NCBI RefSeq assembly: GCF_011045165.1
Contig: NZ_JAAKZI010000019.1
Span: forward strand, 20,443 to 84,442
From: Arthrobacter silviterrae
GTDB lineage: Bacteria; Actinomycetota; Actinomycetes; Actinomycetales; Micrococcaceae
Length of the DNA: 64,000 nt
Direction: 5' to 3'
Positions 1-8,494 of the stretch are shown here, one piece after another. Numbering within the stretch: the stretch's first letter is position 1; each line of letters begins with the position of its first letter. The notes beneath the pieces are model-generated. The model saw nothing but the letters and a program-made list of their open reading frames with translations. It did no database searches and was not told where the DNA came from. The translations under genes and the position numbers were made by a program.

Positions 1-2
1 TC

Positions 3-278
3 GAAGACTTCCAGGGTGCCGTGAACATGCTGCGCAGCGTCGATTTCCCCGTTGAGGTCACCCCCGAACAGGCCTGGCCGCATTTCAGGGGCTGGCGCGC
101 CAACTACGAAAAGGTGGCCTACGCCCTGGCCTACGCCATCGACGCCCCGCCTTCCATGTGGAGCGGGCCGCGGCGGTTCGCCTTTGCGCCCGTCATGCCG
201 AACCGGCCCAAGAACCGCATCGCCAAAGAGGTCCGCCCGGACGATCCGCAGATGCTGGCACGGCGGCGAAAGGACTGA
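3..278 (+). CDS. C-terminal part of a hypothetical protein (5' end outside window)
   Basis: The reading frame is open from the left edge and stops at 276-278, so this is the last 91 codons of a longer protein. The visible part has no signal peptide or membrane segment. It contains a tryptophan-rich stretch (AWPHFRGWRANYE, then PPSMWSGPRRF) and ends in a basic tail (RRRKD). I do not recognise the family. Codon use matches the neighbouring genes, so it is probably real rather than a shadow frame. Confidence 0.6.
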   Translation, partial: EDFQGAVNMLRSVDFPVEVTPEQAWPHFRGWRANYEKVAYALAYAIDAPPSMWSGPRRFAFAPVMPNRPKNRIAKEVRPDDPQMLARRRKD

Positions 279-290
279 GTTTGGGCCCGG

Positions 291-350
291 GGATGCCGAT
301 ACGGACAATTGAGGCTGATATATCAGGATCTATAGTCCGTATCGGCATCC
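291..350. repeat. Nested palindromic element
   Basis: The 16-bp arms GGATGCCGATACGGAC (291-306) and GTCCGTATCGGCATCC (335-350) are perfect reverse complements. The AT-rich spacer itself holds a second perfect palindrome, CTGATATATCAG (315-326). No T-run follows, so it is not a standard terminator. It could be an operator or a REP-like intergenic element between the first two genes. Confidence 0.7.
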
Positions 351-537
351 ATGGGGCCATTGGGACCGTTCCACAGGGGCGCGGGCCGGGCTCACGGCGT
401 AGGCGAAGGGCGCTCCGCCTGACAATTTCTCCCGTTCACCTTCGCGTTGGGCGCAGTTTCCCCAGTTCAGCACGGACTCCCAGACGGCGGTCATAACTTT
501 CAAAGGCAAGCTATTTCCGAACCGAAGGATATTACCC

Positions 538-1701
538 ATGCCTGCCATGCCCCACTTCAAGCGCACCTCCCTGGTCCTGATCGGCGTCTGCCTGACCGCC
601 GCCGCCACCTCCGCCGCGCTGCCCGCCTCCGCCGCCAACAAACCCGAGGCCCCCAAGACCACCGGCTACACGGTGAAGTCGTTCCCCGCCGTCGGCGCGG
701 AGACCGGCCCTGACGACATCACACGCCTGGGCAATTCGGTGTACGTTTCCTTCCAAAACGGCGTGGGCCCCCTGGGCGAGGCCGCCAAGTCCGGTGCCAC
801 CGAGAGCACCATCCAGCAGTACGGCCTGGACGGCAAGCCCGGCAAGTCCTGGCAGGTGAGCGGCAAGGTGGACGGACTCACCGCCGACCCCGCCCACCAC
901 CGCCTGCTGCTGACCGCCAACGAGGACGGCAACTCCTCCTTCGCCACTCTCTCCCCCGGGGCGGCCGTGCCGCTGGCCCGCTACAGCTACTCCGGCCTGA
1001 CCCATGGCGGCGGCACGGATGCGATCACGCTCCGGCACGGCAAGATCGTTGTCAGCGCCTCCGCCCCGAGCGACTCCACCGGCCCTGCCGCCTACTCGGT
1101 CTCCCTGCAAGGCACGACGGCGGCGCTGACGCCCCTGTTCGCCGACAACGCCACCGCCACGATCGCGAACGGCCCGAACGCCGGATCGACCACCACCCTG
1201 GCCCTGACCGACCCGGACTCCAACACCATGGTTCCGCGCTCGGCGCCGCGCTTCAAGAACGCGTTCATGCTGGACGCCCAGGGCGACCAGCAATTGATCT
1301 TCGCCGCCAACCTCGGCAAGGCCGGCCAGAGCCTTCAGGTGCTCAACGTGGCCCAGCCGCTTGACGACACGGCCTTTGCGGCCCGGGCCAATGAAACGCT
1401 GTGGATCACCGACCCGTCCGCCAACGCTGTGTACTCCGTGACCGGACCCTTCAAGGCGGGCCAGGCCGTTTCCACAGTGGCCCCCGACGCCGGCGCCAAC
1501 TCGCTGAACACTCTGGACCTCACCACCGGTGCGCTGACACCCATCCCGGAATTGGCGGCCATCCACCCCAAGGGCCTGATGTTCACCTCCTCCCGCGACG
1601 ACAACCACGACGGCGGCCACGGGCACGGCGACCAGAGCGGGCAGGACGGCCACGGCGGCCACGGCGGCCAGCGCCAGGACGCAGCCGACTCGCAGAACTA
1701 G
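538..1701 (+). CDS. Secreted protein with His/Gly-rich C-terminus
   Basis: The 387-residue product begins with a Sec-type signal peptide: basic FKRT, a hydrophobic core, then an ASA cleavage site near residue 32. The mature part has repeated short beta-rich segments (for example RLGNSVYVSFQNG, YGLDGKPGKSWQVSG, GLTADPAHHRLLLTANEDG), which suggests a beta-propeller-like fold as in secreted sugar or metal-binding proteins; this is inference. The last 35 residues are Asp/His/Gly rich (HDGGHGHGD, GHGGHGG) and could bind divalent metal. Start ATG 538 has weak ribosome-binding complementarity and ATG 547 is an alternative. A strong intrinsic terminator follows the stop, so the gene is probably transcribed alone. 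Confidence 0.8.
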   Translation: MPAMPHFKRTSLVLIGVCLTAAATSAALPASAANKPEAPKTTGYTVKSFPAVGAETGPDDITRLGNSVYVSFQNGVGPLGEAAKSGATESTIQQYGLDGKPGKSWQVSGKVDGLTADPAHHRLLLTANEDGNSSFATLSPGAAVPLARYSYSGLTHGGGTDAITLRHGKIVVSASAPSDSTGPAAYSVSLQGTTAALTPLFADNATATIANGPNAGSTTTLALTDPDSNTMVPRSAPRFKNAFMLDAQGDQQLIFAANLGKAGQSLQVLNVAQPLDDTAFAARANETLWITDPSANAVYSVTGPFKAGQAVSTVAPDAGANSLNTLDLTTGALTPIPELAAIHPKGLMFTSSRDDNHDGGHGHGDQSGQDGHGGHGGQRQDAADSQN

Positions 1702-1730
1702 CCACGCGGGGCAGGCAACTGACCCAAAGT

Positions 1731-1767
1731 AATGGCCGGAGCCCCGGGGAGGCTCCGGCCATTTTCG
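1731..1767 (+). terminator. Intrinsic terminator of the secreted-protein gene
   Basis: A 13-bp perfect stem, AATGGCCGGAGCC (1731-1743) with GGCTCCGGCCATT (1751-1763), and a 7-nt loop. The stem runs into TTTTCG, placing a U-run at the base, 30 nt after the stop codon. Confidence 0.85.
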
Positions 1768-1816
1768 TGTTTACGGTGGTTTGCTGCAGCTGCCAGTGGC
1801 CGCCCTTCGCCCCGCC

Positions 1817-1964
1817 GAAGTTGGAGATAACCACGCCTCCACCTGTCGAGATTGGAGATCACCACCGATCCCATCGTTGAAGTTCGAGATAATCCCCCAC
1901 AAGGAGTTGGGGTTTATCTCGAATCTCGATGGGGCGAGAAGTGGTTATCTCCAACTTCAACGAT
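1817..1964. repeat. Complex inverted repeat built on TTGGAGATAACCAC-like units
   Basis: Outer arms of 18 bp (1817-1834 and 1941-1958) are perfect reverse complements of core TTGGAGATAACCAC. A second perfect 12-bp pair, ATCGTTGAAGTT (1873-1884) and AACTTCAACGAT (1953-1964), interlocks with the first. Further degenerate GAGATAA/TTATCTC units lie at 1850-1867, 1883-1899 and 1908-1928. The block has no coding character. Repeated half-sites in both orientations suggest either a multi-site regulator target or a non-autonomous repeat element. Confidence 0.7.
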
Positions 1965-2050
1965 CAGCGGGGAGTCGGGGAGATTCCCAGCCAGCGGCCT
2001 TGACTCAAGCACGACGGCGGCCGCCCCGCCACCCAACCCGCCTCACCTGG

Positions 2051-2113
2051 GCTTCCCGGCGGTGATGTCCACAGCGCTTTCCACGGGGCTTCCCGACGGT
2101 GATGCCCACAGCG
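2051..2113. repeat. 26-bp direct repeat, two copies
   Basis: Copies at 2051-2076 and 2088-2113 share 24 of 26 bases, starting GCTTCCCG and ending CCCACAGCG or TCCACAGCG. A partial third copy (CCCACAGCGTTC) follows near 2130. This fills the rest of the 530-bp gap before the phospholipase gene. I see no open frame with plausible coding character here. Confidence 0.6.
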
Positions 2114-2232
2114 TTCCGACAGGCCTTTCCCACAGCGTTCATCCCATGTCCCACCAGGCTTCATGGGCTGTTTTAATCCGGCTGGGACCATAGCTTTGCC
2201 AGACCAGCAATCACGAGAAATGAGACCAACGG

Positions 2233-4341
2233 ATGATTTCCGCAAACCGCCGCCAGTTCCTTGGGGGCGTTGCAGCCGCAGCAGCCTCCATGGCCCTGCC
2301 CGCCTCGATCAGCCGGGCCGTTGCCGCCGAGCCGGACGTGCGCACCGGCACCATCAACGACATCGAGCATGTGGTGGTCCTCATGCAGGAGAACCGCTCC
2401 TTTGACCACTACTTCGGCACCATGAGCGGTGTGCGCGGCTTCGGCGACCCCCGGCCGTGGATCCTGCCCAATGGCGACACCGTCTGGCACCAGCCGCCTG
2501 CCACTGTGCAGACCTCTCGCTACCACGCCCGCGGCTTGCCCTCCGACGCCGCCCATGTGCTGCCGTTCCCGCTGAACTCCGAGCGGACCAGCGAAAACAT
2601 TGCCGGCACCGACCACGGCTGGAGCAGCGGCCACCTGGCCTGGAACGACGGCCGCTGGGACCAGTGGGTCAACCAAAAGCAGGATGTGCTGACCATGGCG
2701 TACCTGACGGAAAAAGAAAACAGCTTCCACCGTGCCCTGGCTGACAACTTCACCATTTGCGACGCCTATTTTGCCTCGGTCCACGCAGACACCGCCCCGA
2801 ACCGGATCGCACTGTGGACGGGAACCATTGACCCGCAAAACCGGATGGGCGCCAAGCCCAACGGGCCCGGCCTGGGCGAACGGAACGTCACCAACGGCTA
2901 CACGTGGACCACCTATGCGGAGCGGCTGCAAAACGCGGGCGTCAGCTGGCGCGTGTACCAGGGCGGCACCGGGGTCCCGGGCCAGCCAACGGACAATTAC
3001 ACCGACAACTCCCTGGAATTCTTTGCCAATTTCCAGAAGGCACAGGGCGCCAGCGGACCGTTGGTGGACAACGGCGCCTCCACCCACACGCTCGCCGAAC
3101 TGAAGCAGAACGTGCTGGACGGGACGCTGCCGGCCGTCAGCTGGGTTGTTTCGCCCTACAAGTACAGCGAGCACCCCTCGGCCTCCCCCACGGACGGCGC
3201 CTACTACATTGACACCGTCCTGGACGCGCTCACCACGGATCCGAAGGTCTGGGCCAAGACGGCGCTGATCCTTAACTATGACGAGAATGACGGCTTCTTC
3301 GACCACGTGGTCCCACCCATGCCGCCCGTGCAGAACCGCCCAGGCACTGACGGCCTGGTTTCGGATTCCCTGGCCGCCAGCCTGGCCGATGAAATCCTCG
3401 ACCTTGACCTGCACCCGGGCGAGGCACACCCGCTGGTTCCCGGAGCCGACCCCCTCGGCAAGCAGCCCATCGGCCTGGGGCCGCGCGTGCCGCTGGTGGT
3501 GGTTTCGCCCTGGAGCAAGGGCGGCTGGGTGTGCTCTGAAGTGTTTGACCACACCTCCGTCATCCGCTTCCTGGAACAGCGCTTCCTTGTGGCCGAGCCC
3601 AACATCAGCACCTGGCGGCGCTCCGTGGTGGGCGACCTGACCTCCGCTTTCGACTTCTCCCGCACGCAGGCCAACTTCACCGCCATCGCGGCCCCGGCCC
3701 CGATCAAGGGCCTGGGCCAGCCGTTCTCCGTCCAGGACCCGCAGTCCATGCCGCTCCAGGATCCGGGCACCCGGCCGGCGCGGCCCCTGCCCTACCGCTT
3801 CGGCGTGGACTTGGTGCGCCTCAGTGGCACCGAGCTGCAACTGGAATTCGCCAACCACGGCACCGCCGGGGCGCCGTTCCACGTCCGCAACGGCCTGGCC
3901 CCGCAGGATGCGCCGCGCCGCTACCAGGTGGCCGCGGCCGACACCGTCAGGGATTCCTGGGCCGGCGGTCCGGACTACCAGCTGGGCGTGTGGGGTGCCA
4001 ACGGCTACCTCGCCGAGTTCAAGGGTTCCCTGGCCGGAGAGCCTGAGGTGCAGGCCGGGATGGAAGACGGCGGCACCCGGCTGGTGCTGGTGAATGCGGG
4101 CAGCCGCCCGCGCAAGCTGCACATCAGCAATTCCTACAGCACCGACAAGGCGCGCAAGGTGGTTGTCCCCCCGCGCAAGACTGTGGTGAAGGACATTGAC
4201 TTCGGTGCCAGCCACGGCTGGTTCGACGTATCCATCACGGATGAGGACGCGCCCGCGTATTTCCGCCGCTTCGCCGGCCACGTTGAGGACGGCAAGCCAA
4301 GTTTCAGCGACCCCGCCATGGCGGGCGGCCAGGCCGGGTAG
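2233..4341 (+). CDS. Phospholipase C, phosphocholine-specific type, Tat-exported
   Basis: A 702-residue secreted phosphoesterase of the bacterial phospholipase C / acid phosphatase family, which hydrolyses phosphatidylcholine-type lipids outside the cell. The N-terminus has a twin-arginine signal (NRRQFLGG, residues 5-12) followed by an Ala-rich hydrophobic core. The family's metal/catalytic segment MQENRSFDHYFG is at 51-62. Further family motifs are DTAPNRIALWTG near 190, NYDENDGFFDHV near 350 and FDHTSVIRFLEQRF near 437. The last ~190 residues match the two small beta domains (DUF756 type) of this family, and the length fits the full-length form. No maturation or accessory gene is adjacent. 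Confidence 0.93.
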   Translation: MISANRRQFLGGVAAAAASMALPASISRAVAAEPDVRTGTINDIEHVVVLMQENRSFDHYFGTMSGVRGFGDPRPWILPNGDTVWHQPPATVQTSRYHARGLPSDAAHVLPFPLNSERTSENIAGTDHGWSSGHLAWNDGRWDQWVNQKQDVLTMAYLTEKENSFHRALADNFTICDAYFASVHADTAPNRIALWTGTIDPQNRMGAKPNGPGLGERNVTNGYTWTTYAERLQNAGVSWRVYQGGTGVPGQPTDNYTDNSLEFFANFQKAQGASGPLVDNGASTHTLAELKQNVLDGTLPAVSWVVSPYKYSEHPSASPTDGAYYIDTVLDALTTDPKVWAKTALILNYDENDGFFDHVVPPMPPVQNRPGTDGLVSDSLAASLADEILDLDLHPGEAHPLVPGADPLGKQPIGLGPRVPLVVVSPWSKGGWVCSEVFDHTSVIRFLEQRFLVAEPNISTWRRSVVGDLTSAFDFSRTQANFTAIAAPAPIKGLGQPFSVQDPQSMPLQDPGTRPARPLPYRFGVDLVRLSGTELQLEFANHGTAGAPFHVRNGLAPQDAPRRYQVAAADTVRDSWAGGPDYQLGVWGANGYLAEFKGSLAGEPEVQAGMEDGGTRLVLVNAGSRPRKLHISNSYSTDKARKVVVPPRKTVVKDIDFGASHGWFDVSITDEDAPAYFRRFAGHVEDGKPSFSDPAMAGGQAG

Positions 4342-4503
4342 CGCGGCTGCCAGGGACGTACCGCCGGTGCCGCAGTGACCCTAACCTGGGCCGCTGCGGC
4401 ACTGAGGTTTAACTCCCCCGCGGGCTGCGCGGGCTGTACCGGCTTTGCTTCACGGCCGTCCAAATCAAAGTGGACGGGCCGCGGACCTGGAAGTCGAGGG
4501 AGG

Positions 4504-4746
4504 CTATTGCCTGTACCCCTCAACTTCGTCGGCCGAACGCAGCTGGGCGCCGTCGGGGCTTTCACCGGCATGGACCCGGGCCTGGCGCTGGCGGAGCAGG
4601 TCCCAGCACTGGTCCAGCTGGACCTCAATGGACTGCAGCTTCGCCGCCCGCCCCGCCAAGTCCGCCTGGTCCGGAGCGGATTCCCTCAGCTCCTGTTCAG
4701 CCTTGACCAGTTCCTCGATCTTGTGATGCACCTGGTAGTCGTCCAT
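4504..4746 (-). CDS. DUF2630 family protein
   Basis: An 80-residue charged protein starting MDDYQVHHKIEELVKAEQELR, which matches the small actinobacterial DUF2630 family. It is predicted to be almost entirely helical (a helical hairpin), with no membrane segment or catalytic motif; its function is unknown. It lies alone on the minus strand downstream of the sugar-isomerase operon, about 60 bp from the isomerase stop, and could be read through from that operon. Confidence 0.85.
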   Translation of the reverse strand: MDDYQVHHKIEELVKAEQELRESAPDQADLAGRAAKLQSIEVQLDQCWDLLRQRQARVHAGESPDGAQLRSADEVEGYRQ

Positions 4747-4808
4747 GCCGCATCTCCCTGCCGTATTCCGGGCCGCTGCCCGGAGCGCTTGTGCTGTCGA
4801 GACTTACG

Positions 4809-5846
4809 TTAGTGCGCTTTCGCACCCGCGGCGAGACCTGGGGCAAGCGATTCGGCCAGGCCGGCATCGGCATCCAGCAGGACCTTCGCCGCCACCTGGA
4901 GCCCCTCGATGCGGCCCAGCTCAACATCCTCGTGTTCGATGTTGACCAACATCTCCGGGTCCACCTCATGCAGTGCCCGCAGGAACTCCGTCCAGAACGC
5001 CGTGTCATGGCCTTTCCCGAGGGCAACAAAGTCCCAGGCAGCATCCTTGGGCCACTCGTTGGCCCATTCGTCCCCGCCCAAGTTGGTCCGGGCTTCGTCC
5101 GCCCCCAGCCGCCGGAAGCGGTTGTCGAGGACGCCGTAGATGGCGGCGGCGGGGTTGATGCGGACGTCCTTTGCCGCGGCGTGGAACACCAGGGGCCCCA
5201 GGTCGCGGACCACGGCTACCGGGTCCATCTGCTGCCAGAAGAGGTGCGAGGCATCCAACTCGACGCCCACATGCGTGGCACCGCTCAGTTCCACCAGCTT
5301 GAGGATGTCGGCCGGGTTGAAGACCAGGTTTTGCGGGTGCAGTTCAAGGGCCACCTTGACGTCCAGCTCGCGGGCCAGCCGGTCTGTCTCCCGCCAGAAG
5401 TCCGCCGCAATCCCCCACTGGTAGTCCAGCACGTCCAGCGCCGCCGAGTTCCACGCGTTGACTATCCAGTTGGGTCGGGTGGCCCCGGGCTCGCCCCCGG
5501 GCAGCCCGGACATGGTCACCACGCGGTGCTGGCCCAGGCGGTTGGCCAGGCGGATGGAGCGCCGGATGTCTTCGGCATGCTTTTCCCCAATGGCGCGGTT
5601 GGGGTGCAGCGGGTTGCCGTTGCAGTTCAGCCCGGCAATGGCCACGCCCGTCCCCTCAAAGAGGGCCAGGAAGTCGTCGCGCGCGGCGTCGCTTTCCAGG
5701 ATCGCGTCAAAGCTCGGAATGTGGACGGCAGGCAGGAAGCCGCCGGAGTTGAGCTCAATGCCCGTCAGACCCAGGTCCCGGACCACCGTGAGGGCCTCGG
5801 GGAGGGTGCGGTCATGCAGGACCGCGTTGTAGACGCCCAGTTTCAT
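4809..5846 (-). CDS. Sugar phosphate isomerase/epimerase (xylose-isomerase-like TIM barrel)
   Basis: A 345-residue AP-endonuclease-2/xylose-isomerase-like TIM barrel. Typical barrel segments are present: MKLGVYNAVL at strand 1, GLTGIELNSG, VALELHPQN (metal-binding Glu), VGVELDASHLFWQ (Asp/His), FHAAAKDV and NIEHED near the end. Such enzymes isomerise or epimerise sugars, inosose or keto-sugars; the substrate cannot be read from sequence. The start codon overlaps the stop of the upstream oxidoreductase by 4 bp (ATGA), so the two are translationally coupled. Probably controlled by the LacI-type operator at 7095-7112. Confidence 0.88.
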   Translation of the reverse strand: MKLGVYNAVLHDRTLPEALTVVRDLGLTGIELNSGGFLPAVHIPSFDAILESDAARDDFLALFEGTGVAIAGLNCNGNPLHPNRAIGEKHAEDIRRSIRLANRLGQHRVVTMSGLPGGEPGATRPNWIVNAWNSAALDVLDYQWGIAADFWRETDRLARELDVKVALELHPQNLVFNPADILKLVELSGATHVGVELDASHLFWQQMDPVAVVRDLGPLVFHAAAKDVRINPAAAIYGVLDNRFRRLGADEARTNLGGDEWANEWPKDAAWDFVALGKGHDTAFWTEFLRALHEVDPEMLVNIEHEDVELGRIEGLQVAAKVLLDADAGLAESLAPGLAAGAKAH

Positions 5847-7045
5847 GCTGCAGCCAGCTTTCCTGCACCGACGGCGACGGCGCTGCCGCCGGCCTGGGCG
5901 GACCGGGCCACGGCGTCGAGGAGTTCCATGTTGTGGACGCCGTCGTCGAACGTTGCATTGCGCGGCAGGGCATCAGGACCGTCAAAGCCGGCCACCTCTT
6001 CCAGGAAGGCCCTGGCCTGGTAGCCGAAGGCGTCATTCTGGCCGAACCCGACGCTGGGGGCGTCCATGGCGAGGCCGCCGCCTATGTACGGGTGTTCGGG
6101 GCCCAGGATCACCTGGCGGTAGCCGCGCTGCGATGAGGCGCCCTCGTTGAGGAACAAGCTGATTTCGGAAGGGCGGCGCTGGTCAAAGGTGGCGGCACCG
6201 TTCTCACAGAATACCTCGAAGATCAGGCTGTTGGCGTGGCCGGCGGCAACGCGGGACACCTCAAAGCTGCCCACACCCTGGTCAAACGTGGCGGAAAAGG
6301 CGGCGTAGTCGTCATTCTCGACCGCCTCGAAGGTGTCGCTGACGGCTGCATGGTCGTGACCCATGACGGCGCCCAGCGGCAGGGGCCGTTCGCCGATGAC
6401 CGTGCTGAGCTGGCCGCCGTCGACGGAGCGGACGTCGCCGCACAGGAATTCGGCAACATAGGCCAGGTGGCTGCCGACATCGGCCAGGGCGCCCGACCCG
6501 GCCGTGCCCTTGTAGCGCCAGCTCATCGGCGCCTGCGGGCTGGAGCCGTAGTCCGTCCAGTAGCGACCGCTGAAATGCAGCACCTTGCCAAGGACCCCGG
6601 ACTGGATGAGGTTGCGAATGTAGGCAATGCCGGGGGTGCGGCGGAAGGTGTAGCCGATCCGGGCAACGGAACTGGCGTTGCGCGCGGCGTCCGCCATGGC
6701 CCGGGCATCGGCCAGCGTGTCGCTGAGCGGCTTCTCGCAGAGCACGTGCTTGCCCGCGGCGAGGAGCCCCTCGACCACCTCCCGGTGGAGGGAGTTGGCG
6801 ATGACCACGCTGACCACGTCGATGTCGTCCGCCGCGGCGATGGCCTGCCAGGAGGTGTCGGACCGTTCATAGCCGAAGCGCCGGGCGGCGAGGCTGCCAA
6901 ATTCTGCATTGACGTCGCCAATGGACACCAGCCGCACGGGCGGCAGCACCGGGCTGTACAGGGTGGAGGCGGCGCGGTACGCCGCAGCGTGCGCCTTTCC
7001 TGCCATGCCGGCACCGATGACGGCCACGCCTAAACTTTGGGGCAT
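5843..7045 (-). CDS. Gfo/Idh/MocA family oxidoreductase
   Basis: A 400-residue NAD(P)-dependent sugar or inositol dehydrogenase. The N-terminal Rossmann fold shows VIGAGMAGKAHA and the family signature CEKPLSD is near residue 97. The C-terminal half matches the Gfo/Idh/MocA substrate domain. I chose ATG 7045 because AAGGAG lies 8 nt upstream and the Rossmann motif then begins at residue 7; the open frame continues further upstream but there it crosses the operator and promoter. It forms a two-gene operon with the isomerase and diverges from the LacI regulator. Confidence 0.9.
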   Translation of the reverse strand: MPQSLGVAVIGAGMAGKAHAAAYRAASTLYSPVLPPVRLVSIGDVNAEFGSLAARRFGYERSDTSWQAIAAADDIDVVSVVIANSLHREVVEGLLAAGKHVLCEKPLSDTLADARAMADAARNASSVARIGYTFRRTPGIAYIRNLIQSGVLGKVLHFSGRYWTDYGSSPQAPMSWRYKGTAGSGALADVGSHLAYVAEFLCGDVRSVDGGQLSTVIGERPLPLGAVMGHDHAAVSDTFEAVENDDYAAFSATFDQGVGSFEVSRVAAGHANSLIFEVFCENGAATFDQRRPSEISLFLNEGASSQRGYRQVILGPEHPYIGGGLAMDAPSVGFGQNDAFGYQARAFLEEVAGFDGPDALPRNATFDDGVHNMELLDAVARSAQAGGSAVAVGAGKLAAA

Positions 7046-7094
7046 TGGGATTCTCCTTGTGGATTCCAGCCGTTGCTCGGCTGTGTTGACGATT

Positions 7095-7112
7095 ATTTGG
7101 AGCGCTACAAAT
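7095..7112. promoter_or_regulatory. LacI-type operator in the divergent promoter region
   Basis: ATTTGGAGCGCTACAAAT is a near-perfect 18-bp palindrome with a central CG, the hallmark of LacI-family sites. It lies between the oxidoreductase operon and the LacI gene. A matching site is at 8275-8292. Confidence 0.8.
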
Positions 7113-7207
7113 TGTGTTGATTCAGTCAGATTAGTTTCATCCATTTGTCCTGTCAATAGGGCACGGTGGCGGTAGTCTCAGATGTCAGTGACGAAAGGAT
7201 TTCCACC

Positions 7208-8221
7208 ATGGCCTCCAAAGCTTCCAAGGCGCGGCGCCCCACCATCTCCGACGTTGCCCGGCACGCGGGCGTGTCCACGTCCCTGGTGTCCCTGGTGCTG
7301 CAGGGCTCCCCGCTGGTCCGGGAGCCCAAGCGCGCTGCGGTGGATGCTGCCATCAAGGAGCTGGGCTACCGCCCCAGCCGGGCGGCTGCCACCTTGGCAG
7401 GGGGCGCCAGCAAGACAATCGGCCTGATCATCGACGACTACCGCAACCTGTGGTTTGTCGAGCTGCTCCACGGCCTGCAGGCCGAGCTGGAGCAGCACGG
7501 CTACCACGTCACGGTGGTGGATTCGCCGGGCGACGAAACGCCCGGAAACGGGCCCATCGACCAGCTGCTGTCCCTGCGGGTTGACGGAATCGTGGTGGCC
7601 ATGGACCCCCGCGATTCCATGCTGCCGGCCACGTGGGCGCCCACGGTTGTTGCCGGGTGGCGGGACCGCATCCCCGACGGGGCCGACCTTGTTGCCAACG
7701 ACGACAACGCCGGCGGGCGGCTGGCAGCGGGACACCTGCTGGACCTGGGCCACACCCGCATCGCCCACCTGACCGGATCGGGCGGCGCTGCAGCGCACCG
7801 CCGGGCCGGCTTCCTCCTGCGGTGCGCCGAAGCCGGCCTGCCGGTGCGCCTGTGGGGCGAGGGGCACGGCACCAGCGAGGAGGACGGCTACCAGGCCGCC
7901 CGCGCACTCATGGAGCACTTCCCGGACACCACGGCAATCTTCGCCGCCAACGACATCATGGCGGTGGGGGCGCTGGCCGCACTGCGGGAGCGGGGGCTGC
8001 AGGCGCCCCGGGACGTTTCCGTCCTCGGCTACGACAACTCACCGCTGGCCATGTCCCGCTACCTTGACCTGAGTTCCATTGACGCCAAGAGCGGTGACGT
8101 GGGCATCGGCGCGGCACGGGCACTTTTGGCCCGCATGGAGGAATCCTCGCGCCCGCTGCTGCGCACGCTGATCCAGCCCGAGCTGGCCCCCCGGGGCACC
8201 ACGGCGGCCGTGAGCCCCTGA
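7208..8221 (+). CDS. LacI-family transcriptional regulator
   Basis: A 337-residue repressor. The N-terminal HTH reads RRPTISDVARHAGVSTSLVSLVLQG, with the hinge-helix region RPSRAAATLAGG near residue 55, followed by a periplasmic-binding-protein-like effector domain (IGLIIDDYRNLWFVELLHGL, then AIFAANDIMAVGALAAL and VLGYDNSPLA). ATG 7208 is preferred over an upstream in-frame ATG because GAAAGGA lies 9 nt before it. It diverges from the oxidoreductase/isomerase operon, and two LacI-type operators flank the gene, so it probably controls the operon, itself and the downstream binding protein. The inducer is unknown, probably a sugar or polyol. Confidence 0.93.
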   Translation: MASKASKARRPTISDVARHAGVSTSLVSLVLQGSPLVREPKRAAVDAAIKELGYRPSRAAATLAGGASKTIGLIIDDYRNLWFVELLHGLQAELEQHGYHVTVVDSPGDETPGNGPIDQLLSLRVDGIVVAMDPRDSMLPATWAPTVVAGWRDRIPDGADLVANDDNAGGRLAAGHLLDLGHTRIAHLTGSGGAAAHRRAGFLLRCAEAGLPVRLWGEGHGTSEEDGYQAARALMEHFPDTTAIFAANDIMAVGALAALRERGLQAPRDVSVLGYDNSPLAMSRYLDLSSIDAKSGDVGIGAARALLARMEESSRPLLRTLIQPELAPRGTTAAVSP

Positions 8222-8274
8222 GCCGGGCGCCGCCGTCGTTCTTGGCATTTGCTGGGCCTCGGGCCACGGGTCGA

Positions 8275-8292
8275 ATTTGGAGCGTTGCAAAT
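8275..8292. promoter_or_regulatory. Second LacI-type operator, upstream of the sugar-binding protein
   Basis: ATTTGGAGCGTTGCAAAT matches the site at 7095-7112 at 16 of 18 positions and keeps the central CG and the ATTTG/CAAAT ends. It places the binding-protein gene in the same regulon as the catabolic genes. Confidence 0.78.
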
Positions 8293-8494
8293 AATTTCCT
8301 AAAAAGCCTTGTGGATGCCCGTGGGGGCACGTACAGTTTTTCTCACGCCAGCACTTTGTCTTGACAACTTGTCTTGAATAGCTGATGTGCGGCGCCGGCC
8401 CACCCCACGGCCTCAACAGTCCCTGCCTGGACGCTGCGAGTTCCCAGCGAAAACAGCGTCCAAGGGCAGTCCCACACATCAAAGGAGATCAATT

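Noticed and set aside
532..1662. A 376-codon minus-strand frame opposite the secreted-protein gene
   Set aside because: Gly/Val/Arg-rich shadow frame, without domain or ribosome-binding site; the plus-strand gene has a signal peptide and terminator.
2173..4281. A 702-codon open frame on the minus strand opposite the phospholipase gene
   Set aside because: It lies almost entirely antisense to a clear phospholipase C and has His/Gln/Val-rich composition with no family motif. Long antisense frames are common in high-GC DNA.
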